Shown here: positions 1-5,490 of the stretch, in pieces
Layout: each line of letters begins with the position of its first letter
How positions within the stretch are numbered: the first letter of the stretch is position 1
Source: Methanobacteriota archaeon
GTDB lineage: Archaea > Halobacteriota > Bog-38 > Methanoflorentales > Methanoflorentaceae
NCBI GenBank assembly: GCA_003170935.1
Contig: PMYA01000140.1
Coordinates: forward strand, 4,578-10,067
DNA length: 5,490 nucleotides
Direction: 5' to 3'
Notes under the pieces: model-generated
Database searches by the model: none
What the model was told of the DNA's origin: nothing
Seen by the model: the letters and a program-made list of their open reading frames with translations, nothing else
Program-made: the position numbers and the translations under genes

Positions 1-452
1 TTTTCAATGAGAGGAAGCGATAAGCGATGTGACAAGTGTTTTGCAACGTACTGAACGTTACTTGACTTGTCCCCATCCTCGCCCAGCCAAAGAATTACTC
101 TTCCATCAACTACTCCTGGTCGTTCCACCTGGATAACAGAACGTTGCACACGCGACGATACGGTCTGGCCGAAGACAGTTCCTGTTTCGGACGTTTTACC
201 GCAATTAGCGAGAACAAGAGCCCCTCTGTCAGAGACCTTAGATAACGCATCGCTTGTGTGTATTTTTTGAGAAGTATCGATGAACGACATGTGGTTATCT
301 AAAGCAGCAACTCGGGCCATCGTACCTCCAACGAGGGCATATACTGGCCCAATTACGCGCAAAATTTCGATAACATCAACGATTTTTCCAGAATCTATGA
401 GTTCAGGACCGTGGATCACCAGTCCTAAGTCAATGGCACGTTCTAGCGGCAT
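1..452 (-). CDS. Conserved archaeal protein of unknown function, DUF2117-like (partial, C-terminus beyond the window)
   Basis: The reverse strand is open from the ATG at 452 to the window edge, giving 150 codons plus two bases, so the C-terminus is missing. The protein starts MPLERAID and carries the motifs HGPELIDSG (residues 14-22), GGTMARVAALDN (42-53) and NCGKTSETGTVFG (83-95). These match, from memory, the archaea-specific DUF2117 family, whose function is unknown. No membrane segment or signal peptide is visible, so it is probably cytoplasmic. The glycine-rich motifs could bind a nucleotide or phosphate, but that is a guess. It lies 114 bases downstream of glmS on the same strand, so co-transcription is possible. 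The start is uncertain. The frame stays open back to 527 without a standard start codon, no Shine-Dalgarno site precedes 452, and an ATT at 434 is a candidate leaderless start. I am confident that it is coding and moderately sure of the family. Confidence 0.72.
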   Translation of the reverse strand, partial: MPLERAIDLGLVIHGPELIDSGKIVDVIEILRVIGPVYALVGGTMARVAALDNHMSFIDTSQKIHTSDALSKVSDRGALVLANCGKTSETGTVFGQTVSSRVQRSVIQVERPGVVDGRVILWLGEDGDKSSNVQYVAKHLSHRLSLPLIE

Positions 453-458
453 AATTTC

Positions 459-466
459 ATATAGAA
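459..466 (-). promoter_or_regulatory. Candidate TATA box for the DUF2117-like gene
   Basis: Read on the minus strand this is TTCTATAT. Its first A (462) lies 28 bases before the ATT codon at 434 but only 10 bases before the ATG at 452. If it is real, transcription would begin near 434 and would exclude the ATG. The gene could instead be read from the glmS promoter, which would make this a chance match. Confidence 0.35.
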
Positions 467-566
467 TGTAATCGGTTGTGCGGTGCGCGGAGATGGCCTT
501 TAGGACTTCCGTCCGATCAATGGGGGGCTAGATACTAAGTCAGGCTAGAACTCGATTCGTTGTGAG

Positions 567-2393
567 CTATTCAACCGTAACGCTTTTAGCGAGATTTCGC
601 GGTTGGTCGATCTCAGCACCCTTATATTTGGCCGCATAGTACGCGATTAGCTGAAGCACTACTGCAGCGAGCATCGGCGAGAAGAGTTCATCAACATCCG
701 GTATCCTAATGACTGAGTCAACATACTTGACGATCTCGTCATCAGACGCGTTTGCGATCGCAATTACGTAGGCGTTTCGCGCCTTTACCTCTTTTATGTT
801 GCCGAGCATCTTGTAATATGTCTTACCCTCAGGCACGAGCGCAATTACCGGCGTGTCAGCAGTGATAAGGGCGAGCGGGCCATGCTTTAGCTCTCCTGCC
901 GGGAATCCCTCAGCTTTAATGTAAGAGATCTCTTTCATCTTCAGCGCGCCTTCGAGAGCGATGGGGTAGTTGAGCCCACGCCCGATGAAATAGCAGCAAT
1001 CCGTTTCGCCAATGCGAGAGGCATTTTTTTCGATGGTGCTGATATTGTCGAGTAGTGATTCGATAAGGCCCGGCACCGACTTCATTGAGGTGATAATATT
1101 TCGTGACGTTTCAACGTCCGTTAGCTTCTTCAATCGCGCAAGATAGACGCCGAACATATAGAGAATCAGTATCTGCGCCGTGAATGTTTTTGTAGCGGCG
1201 ACCCCGATTTCTATTCCTGATTTTGTTAAGAGAATTTCGTCAGCTTTTCGCGTGATAGTGCTTCCGACTACGTTGGTAATTGCAAGCGTGAGGTAGCCTT
1301 GCGATTTGGCCTCGTTCATCGCTGCCAACGTGTCTGCTGTCTCACCTGACTGACTGATGCAGATAGCAAGAGATTTTTGACCTGAAAGGACGTTGTTATA
1401 TCGAAATTCAGAACTATACTCGACACGAACCGGGATTCGCAACAGATCCTCAAGTATGTATTTGCCCAGGAGCCCAGCGTGGTAAGAGGTCCCACAGGCG
1501 ATGATGCTGATACTTTCAATCCCCTTGATCTCATCTTCGAGCGACCGAAGTTCTTTAAAATCGATACTCCCTTCGAGCTCGTACAAACGATCCTCCATGG
1601 TCTCACGCAGTGCCTTTGGTTGCTCGTGGATCTCCTTAAGCATAAAGTGCTCATAACCGCCCCGCTCTGCATCTATTATGCTGCCATCTGCGATTGTTAC
1701 GGTCTTCTCAACTTTTACGCCTTGTAACGTTGATACGACCACGCTGTCCCTTGTGATCCTGACAATTTCTTCGTCGTTGATGTAAATGATCTTGTTTGTG
1801 TATTTCCTAATTGCTGGAATATCACTCGCAAGGAAGTTCTCCCCTGCTCCCAATCCCACAATTAGCGGGCTATCTTTTCTCGCGGCGATGATGATGTCTG
1901 GTTCATTGTCCGATATGACCGCAATGGCATACGAGCCTTCAACGCGAAGCAACGCTTCACGCACAGCTTGCTCAAGATCGCCGTTGTAGTACTCTTCACA
2001 GAGGTGTGCTAGCACTTCGGTATCAGTTTCAGAACAAAAAATATGGCCTTTACTGGTAAGTTCCTCTTTGAGGGCCTGAAAGTTCTCTATAATACCGTTA
2101 TGAACCACGGCAATGCTGCCAGTACAATCAACGTGTGGATGTGCGTTAGTCGAGGAGGGGACCCCGTGGGTAGCCCACCGCGTATGACCAATCCCTACGC
2201 AGGCGTTATCGGTCTCATTTATAATAGTTTCAAGGTCACAGATCTTTCCTTCAATCTTCGTGACGTCAATTTCAGCGCCGTTAAGCGTGGCTATTCCTGC
2301 AGAGTCATAACCTCTATACTCAAGGTGTTTCAGTGATTCGACTAGTATAGGCGTTGCCCTTCTATCGCCGATACACCCAACTATGCCGCACAT
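567..2393 (-). CDS. glmS: Glutamine--fructose-6-phosphate aminotransferase (isomerizing), GlmS
   Basis: The enzyme converts fructose-6-phosphate and glutamine to glucosamine-6-phosphate and glutamate, the entry step to UDP-GlcNAc for archaeal surface glycans; it is cytosolic. The product has 608 residues, a normal length for the family. The N-terminal class II glutaminase domain (about 1-240) begins MCGIVG with Cys2 as the nucleophile, then HTRWATHG (70-77) and HNG (98-100). Two SIS sugar-isomerase domains follow: the first (about 290-420) has CGTSYHA (300-306) and SQSGETADT (347-355); the second (about 460-590) has KEISYIKAEGFPAGELKHGP (487-506). The end, LAKSVTVE, is the family's typical C-terminus and carries the catalytic lysine (K603). 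The frame extends upstream to a GTG at 2474, but the ATG at 2393 is chosen because the nucleophile must become N-terminal after Met removal. It is divergent from purD, and no close Shine-Dalgarno site is seen. Confidence 0.98.
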   Translation of the reverse strand: MCGIVGCIGDRRATPILVESLKHLEYRGYDSAGIATLNGAEIDVTKIEGKICDLETIINETDNACVGIGHTRWATHGVPSSTNAHPHVDCTGSIAVVHNGIIENFQALKEELTSKGHIFCSETDTEVLAHLCEEYYNGDLEQAVREALLRVEGSYAIAVISDNEPDIIIAARKDSPLIVGLGAGENFLASDIPAIRKYTNKIIYINDEEIVRITRDSVVVSTLQGVKVEKTVTIADGSIIDAERGGYEHFMLKEIHEQPKALRETMEDRLYELEGSIDFKELRSLEDEIKGIESISIIACGTSYHAGLLGKYILEDLLRIPVRVEYSSEFRYNNVLSGQKSLAICISQSGETADTLAAMNEAKSQGYLTLAITNVVGSTITRKADEILLTKSGIEIGVAATKTFTAQILILYMFGVYLARLKKLTDVETSRNIITSMKSVPGLIESLLDNISTIEKNASRIGETDCCYFIGRGLNYPIALEGALKMKEISYIKAEGFPAGELKHGPLALITADTPVIALVPEGKTYYKMLGNIKEVKARNAYVIAIANASDDEIVKYVDSVIRIPDVDELFSPMLAAVVLQLIAYYAAKYKGAEIDQPRNLAKSVTVE

Positions 2394-2452
2394 AAAAACC
2401 GTCTCGCGAATTATCCCTTCTAAGGCCCGTAACATAGGCGGTTGTGATGATC

Positions 2453-2459
2453 TATAAAA
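2453..2459 (-). promoter_or_regulatory. Candidate TATA box for glmS
   Basis: The minus strand reads TTTTATA, a good archaeal box A. Counting about 28 bases from its first A (2455) puts the transcript start near 2427, giving a leader of about 34 bases before the glmS ATG. The leader contains GAAGGGA (2414-2420), but that is about 20 bases from the start, too far for a normal Shine-Dalgarno. An A-rich stretch further upstream (about 2484-2495) is a weaker alternative box. Confidence 0.5.
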
Positions 2460-2535
2460 GTTCCGATTTTTCACTCCTGCTTAGTTTATTTTGAATTAGG
2501 TGCCCTAGCAGCTGATTTTGGTAAGAAACACTATT

Positions 2536-2550
2536 GGTGGAAGTTCCACC
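2536..2550. repeat. Perfect inverted repeat between glmS and purD, possible operator
   Basis: GGTGGAA and TTCCACC form seven-base arms around a single G. The site sits inside the divergent promoter region, about 77 bases upstream of the glmS TATA box and about 47 bases upstream of the purD TATA box, and is directly followed by TTGTATAA. With a one-base loop it cannot form a good RNA hairpin without losing pairs, so a binding site for a dimeric regulator is the more natural reading. No regulator gene is present in the window to pair it with. Confidence 0.45.
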
Positions 2551-2596
2551 TTGTATAACGTCTCATACTTTTTCAAGTCCCCTCACGCTGGATAGC

Positions 2597-2604
2597 TTTT
2601 TATC
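2597..2604 (+). promoter_or_regulatory. Candidate TATA box for the purD-argF operon
   Basis: TTTTTATC has its A (2602) 27 bases before the A of the purD ATG. This spacing predicts that transcription starts at or within a base or two of the start codon, giving a leaderless mRNA. In agreement, the bases before the ATG (ACCCCCCACAAC) contain no Shine-Dalgarno site. Confidence 0.6.
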
Positions 2605-2628
2605 GTAAAATCACCTACCCCCCACAAC

Positions 2629-3939
2629 ATGAAGGTCTTGCTAGTCGGTTCTGGCGGTCGTGAGCACGCGATGGCGATGGCAATAACGCGGAGCGCTGAA
2701 GAGCCAACGCTCTACGCTGCGATGAGATACAAAAACCCAGGAATTGCTCGGTTATGCGATGATTATCACCTCGTTAACGAAACAGACGTAGAGAAGGTGG
2801 CCTCGTTCGCCAGAAGTGCTGATTTAGTGGTTATCGGCCCAGAAGCGCCTCTTGCAGCTGGCATCGTCGATGTGCTCAACGATCACGGAGTGCGTGCTTT
2901 CGGACCCACGCAACAGGCTGCGCTCATAGAGTCGAACAAGGGTTGGACGCGCACTTTCATGTCCCAACACGGCATCAAAGGCTGCCCGAAATACGCACTA
3001 TTTGACGATTTAAGTGAAGCAGATCGTTTCATTAAAGAGAACATCGATGACGGCAAGTTAGTGATTAAACCCTTTGGCTTAACTGGCGGTAAGGGTGTCG
3101 TGATCGTCAGCAGCTATTCTGAGGGTAGAGATTATCTTAAAAAGCTCAATGGACCGGTCGTCATTGAAGAGTGTCTTTCTGGGGAAGAGTTCACCTTGCA
3201 AGCATTCGTCGATGGAAACGTGGTAGCTCCCGCACCGGCTGTTCAGGATCATAAGCGGGCTTTTGAAGGGGATCTTGGACCAAACACCGGTGGCATGGGT
3301 TCGTATACAGATAAGTCGTACGTTTTGCCTTTTATGGAGGAGGCGGACTATAGCGCTGCCGTTGCCATCATGCAAGATACGGTTGACGCGCTGAAAAGCA
3401 GCGGAGTGGAGTATAAAGGAATTCTTTATGGACAATTTATGTTAACGAAAGCGGGAATTATGGTCGTCGAATATAATTGTCGATTTGGGGATCCCGAAGC
3501 GATGAACGTTCTCCCACTCCTTAGATCGGACTTCATCGAGCTCGCAGAATCGGCCATTGATGGAACGTTGAAGTCGACAGAATACGAACTTAGTGCGACG
3601 GTCTGTAAGTATGTTGTTCCAGCTGGTTATCCAGCAAACCCTAAACCAACCGAGATCACGATCAACAAAGATGAGATCGATGCTACGCTGTTTTATGCGA
3701 GCGTTGACGAGCGCGACGGCGCGATATTCACCACTTCATCCCGAGCGTTGGCAGTCCTTGGTGTGGCTGAGACCATAGATCATGCCGAACAACAAGCAGA
3801 ACGAGCCCTACAATTCATTAAGGGTGATGTATTCGCGAGACACGATATCGGGAAGAGCGAACTCGTGCAAAGTCGTATTGAGCACATGAAACGCATTAGA
3901 GGGGGCGGTTATGAACTCACCCCGGAGGGCCCAACATGA
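2629..3939 (+). CDS. purD: Phosphoribosylamine--glycine ligase (GAR synthetase), PurD
   Basis: PurD joins glycine to 5-phosphoribosylamine using ATP, making glycinamide ribonucleotide, the second step of purine synthesis in the cytosol. The 436-residue product has the usual length for the stand-alone enzyme. The N-domain begins MKVLLVGSGGREHA (1-14) and includes GPEAPLAAG (70-78). The ATP-grasp region has KPFGLTGGKGV (147-157) and QDHKRAFEGDLGPNTGGMGS (206-225). The metal-binding and active-site segment EYNCRFGDPEAMNVLP is at 281-296, and the C-terminal domain includes ARHDIG (403-408). The ATP-grasp loop reads GLTGGKG where bacterial enzymes usually have GLAAGKG; from memory this is the common archaeal version. 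The ATG at 2629 fits both the family N-terminus and the TATA spacing. The gene overlaps argF by four bases, so the two are one transcription unit. Confidence 0.97.
   Translation: MKVLLVGSGGREHAMAMAITRSAEEPTLYAAMRYKNPGIARLCDDYHLVNETDVEKVASFARSADLVVIGPEAPLAAGIVDVLNDHGVRAFGPTQQAALIESNKGWTRTFMSQHGIKGCPKYALFDDLSEADRFIKENIDDGKLVIKPFGLTGGKGVVIVSSYSEGRDYLKKLNGPVVIEECLSGEEFTLQAFVDGNVVAPAPAVQDHKRAFEGDLGPNTGGMGSYTDKSYVLPFMEEADYSAAVAIMQDTVDALKSSGVEYKGILYGQFMLTKAGIMVVEYNCRFGDPEAMNVLPLLRSDFIELAESAIDGTLKSTEYELSATVCKYVVPAGYPANPKPTEITINKDEIDATLFYASVDERDGAIFTTSSRALAVLGVAETIDHAEQQAERALQFIKGDVFARHDIGKSELVQSRIEHMKRIRGGGYELTPEGPT
3924..3928 (+). promoter_or_regulatory. Shine-Dalgarno site of argF
   Basis: GGAGG lies seven bases before the argF ATG, inside the last codons of purD. 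With the ATGA stop/start overlap this points to translational coupling. It contrasts with purD, which has no such site and appears leaderless, and it decides the argF start. Confidence 0.85.
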
Positions 3940-4838
3940 AAGGGCTTATTTCTATCAGTGATTTATCCAAAGGCGAAATCTTCGACGTTTTAAAGCTTGC
4001 TCTCCGCCTCAAAGATGAGAGATCTCGTGGGACGTTCTCAGAAGTTTTGCGGCACAAAACGCTGGGAATGATATTTGAGAAGCCATCGACGCGAACACGA
4101 ACCGCGTTTGAAGTTGCTATAGTCGAGCTGGGAGGATATCCAATCTACTTGAACCGGAATGATCTCCAGCTCGGACGAGGTGAAACGATCGCAGATACCG
4201 CAAGGGTACTCTCGAAGTATCTAAGCGGGATTATTTTGCGGGCGACCCGCCATTCTACCATTGTTGAAATGGCTGACTACGCCTCAATCCCAGTTATCAA
4301 CGCCCTCTCTGATCTTGAGCACCCCTGCCAGTTGCTCGCTGACCTGATGACGATTTACGAGAAGAAAGGTACTCTTAGTGGCCTAAAACTTGCATGGATT
4401 GGAGACGGAAATAACGTCTGCAATTCGGCTATACTCGCTTGTGCCTGTTTTGGTATGCGCATCGACGTCGCGTGTCCACGGGGGTATGAACCGAACGCTG
4501 AAATTGTCGAGAGGGGTCAAAAGCTCTCAGCCGTGAGAATAATTCGCGATCCGCTTGAAGCCGCGTCCGCAGCAGATATCTTATATACGGACACGTGGAT
4601 TTCGATGGGAGATGAGGCTGCTTCTGCCGAGCGCCTGCGCGCATTCTCTAAGTACCGCGTTGACGAAAAAGTGCTCGACAGAGCTAACGACGATGCGATA
4701 GTGCTCCATTGTCTTCCTGCTCATCGGGGGCAGGAGATCACCGATGAAGTGATGGACGGGCCACATTCGGTCGTCTTCGTGCAAGCTGAAAACAGGCTCC
4801 ACGCCCAAAAGGCGTTGCTATTGACGCTGCCATTATAA
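3936..4838 (+). CDS. argF: Ornithine carbamoyltransferase, ArgF
   Basis: The enzyme transfers the carbamoyl group from carbamoyl phosphate to ornithine, giving citrulline for arginine synthesis. The 300-residue product is close to the usual length of about 305-310. The carbamoyl-phosphate domain carries EKPSTRTR (48-55), the conserved Arg102 and His106 in LRATRH, and HPCQ (129-132). The ornithine domain carries GDGNNVCNS (156-164), DTWISMGDE (219-227) and HCLPAHRG (258-265). The SMG loop and the HCLPAHRG motif distinguish it from aspartate carbamoyltransferase and favour ornithine over acetylornithine as substrate. Its ATG overlaps the purD stop as ATGA and has a strong Shine-Dalgarno site, so it is the second gene of a purD-argF operon. 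The two enzymes belong to different pathways; the link may simply be shared demand for biosynthesis. The stop codon abuts the carS stop codon with no spacer. Confidence 0.97.
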   Translation: MKGLISISDLSKGEIFDVLKLALRLKDERSRGTFSEVLRHKTLGMIFEKPSTRTRTAFEVAIVELGGYPIYLNRNDLQLGRGETIADTARVLSKYLSGIILRATRHSTIVEMADYASIPVINALSDLEHPCQLLADLMTIYEKKGTLSGLKLAWIGDGNNVCNSAILACACFGMRIDVACPRGYEPNAEIVERGQKLSAVRIIRDPLEAASAADILYTDTWISMGDEAASAERLRAFSKYRVDEKVLDRANDDAIVLHCLPAHRGQEITDEVMDGPHSVVFVQAENRLHAQKALLLTLPL

Positions 4839-5372
4839 TTACCACGGCTCCTTTTTTTTGCCGAGCTTAAACGCGATGATGTTTACTACGACATGTAACA
4901 GCGGACTCAAAATGAGGACGGCGACTATTATTGAAGGGGTAAAGTTTTGGACAAACCAGTCGCTAAAAAAGATGTATGTAAGCACCCATGCACCAACGAC
5001 GAAGTCAAGCTGATCAGCAACGGGCAGCGGGCTGCCGCGATCAAGGCCCAGCCTCCTTTTTAGAAAGCTCATCGCAAGGTCTCCGAGCATTGCGCCCAGC
5101 GAGAGGGTGAAGACGACTGAAATCGGCTCAAACGAGGGTACGCCAATTTGCGTGCTTTCTTTGATGAGTTGTAGAAGCAGACCGACTAGTATTCCCGACA
5201 GCGTCCCACCGATTAAGCCTCGAAACGTTTTGCCCGGTCCAAAAATCCTTCTGCCATCGATAAAGTTCCGCCCAAAATCGACTGGGGTTTTCCCTGAAAA
5301 GAGGACCGCGCTCGAGTTAGGCACGTAGGCGGGGAGCATCAGCCACAAGGCGTCAATTATTAGCGACAGCAT
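4839..5372 (-). CDS. carS: CDP-2,3-bis-(O-geranylgeranyl)-sn-glycerol synthase (CDP-archaeol synthase), CarS
   Basis: CarS activates 2,3-di-O-geranylgeranylglyceryl phosphate with CTP, giving the CDP-lipid from which archaeal polar lipids are made; it is an integral membrane protein. The 177-residue product has about five hydrophobic segments (roughly 1-17, 53-70, 84-102, 124-140, 147-168). Motifs include DGRRIFGPGKTFRG (39-52), GAMLGDLAMSFLKRRLGL (93-110), RGSPLPVADQLDF (112-124) and a C-terminal LGKKKEPW, all typical of the family. The frame extends upstream to an ATG at 5432, adding 20 residues (MNVIDRRETV and so on). I chose the ATG at 5372 because family proteins begin just before the first membrane segment and because a TATA box lies 28 bases upstream. 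The gene converges on argF with no intergenic base. It is the clearest evidence that the host is an archaeon. Confidence 0.95.
   Translation of the reverse strand: MLSLIIDALWLMLPAYVPNSSAVLFSGKTPVDFGRNFIDGRRIFGPGKTFRGLIGGTLSGILVGLLLQLIKESTQIGVPSFEPISVVFTLSLGAMLGDLAMSFLKRRLGLDRGSPLPVADQLDFVVGAWVLTYIFFSDWFVQNFTPSIIVAVLILSPLLHVVVNIIAFKLGKKKEPW
4852..4859 (+). terminator. Oligo-T transcription terminator for purD-argF, inside carS
   Basis: A run of eight T on the plus strand begins 14 bases after the argF stop codon. Archaeal RNA polymerase stops at such T-tracts in the non-template strand, with or without a hairpin, and no hairpin is seen here. On the other strand the same bases are part of the three consecutive lysine codons near the CarS C-terminus. 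No comparably strong T-tract for carS was seen on the minus strand inside the end of argF. Confidence 0.6.
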
Positions 5373-5396
5373 GCATTGCGAAAAACGCACTATACG

Positions 5397-5404
5397 TATT
5401 AAAA
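5397..5404 (-). promoter_or_regulatory. Candidate TATA box for carS
   Basis: The minus strand reads TTTTAATA, with its first A (5400) 28 bases before the carS ATG at 5372. This predicts a leaderless carS transcript and supports the shorter protein, since the alternative ATG at 5432 would lie upstream of the promoter. The bases from 5433 to 5490 show no gene or RNA that I can support. Confidence 0.55.
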
Positions 5405-5490
5405 CTGTCTCTCGTCTGTCTATCACGTTCATTGCAATCGAACGCAGGGCGTGATTGTTCGCGATCTTCCCCGGCTATTAGAACACAAAT

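Noticed and set aside
67..471. Plus-strand open frames at 67-270 and 280-471
   Set aside because: They lie opposite the DUF2117-like frame, which has recognisable conserved motifs, while their own products are rich in Ser, Thr and Pro with no family resemblance.
526..549. Direct repeat GGCTAGA at 526-532 and 543-549, after glmS
   Set aside because: It has only two seven-base copies, with no extension or symmetry beyond them, and overlaps no promoter element. Chance is a sufficient explanation.
1316..1672. Longer overlapping frames inside glmS, purD, argF and carS (for example 1316-1672 minus, 3079-3435 minus, 5107-5328 plus)
   Set aside because: Each is fully contained in a well-identified gene in another frame and shows no conserved motif, so they are shadow frames.
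2394..2452. A glmS ribozyme or other riboswitch upstream of glmS
   Set aside because: The glmS ribozyme is known from bacteria, and the predicted leader of about 34 bases is too short for it. No matching conserved core is visible.
2394..2474. glmS start at the GTG at 2474 giving a 635-residue protein
   Set aside because: The glutaminase nucleophile must be the N-terminal residue after Met removal, so the start has to be the ATG of MCGIVG at 2393. The TATA box at 2453-2459 also lies inside the extra stretch.
5433..5490. tRNA-like GTTCG patterns or a gene tail at the right edge
   Set aside because: No T-arm, anticodon arm or acceptor pairing could be built on either strand, and the short open frames show no recognisable protein.

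Overview
The window comes from an archaeon, most likely a euryarchaeote. The strongest sign is a gene for CarS, the CDP-archaeol synthase that only archaea use for ether lipids. Supporting signs are archaeal TATA boxes placed about 28 bases before start codons (leaderless transcripts), an archaeal-style oligo-T terminator, and an archaea-type unknown protein at the left edge. Within the Euryarchaeota a methanogen or a methane/alkane-oxidising relative is plausible, but nothing here fixes the lineage.

Layout, left to right. Positions 1-452, minus strand: the N-terminal part of a conserved archaeal protein that resembles the DUF2117 family; it runs off the left edge. Positions 567-2393, minus strand: complete glmS, upstream of the DUF2117-like gene and facing the same way. 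Positions 2394-2628: a 235-base divergent promoter region with TATA boxes facing both ways and a perfect 15-base inverted repeat between them. Positions 2629-3939, plus strand: purD. Positions 3936-4838, plus strand: argF, overlapping purD by ATGA and preceded by a strong Shine-Dalgarno site. Positions 4839-5372, minus strand: carS, convergent with argF with no base between the two stop codons. Positions 5373-5490: the carS promoter and upstream sequence, with no gene I can support.

The genes are core biosynthesis. GlmS makes glucosamine-6-phosphate from glutamine and fructose-6-phosphate. PurD performs the second step of purine synthesis. ArgF makes citrulline from ornithine and carbamoyl phosphate. 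CarS activates the archaeal lipid core with CTP. The three nitrogen-handling enzymes do not share a pathway; purD and argF are clearly one operon, and glmS is only a divergent neighbour. All four identified enzymes keep their catalytic motifs and look intact.

I found no mobile element, CRISPR array, RNA gene or undescribed system. The points worth a second look are small-scale: a possible leaderless ATT start for the DUF2117-like gene, an apparent division of initiation modes (leaderless first genes, Shine-Dalgarno inside the operon), the operator-like palindrome, and a terminator T-tract embedded in the lysine codons of carS.
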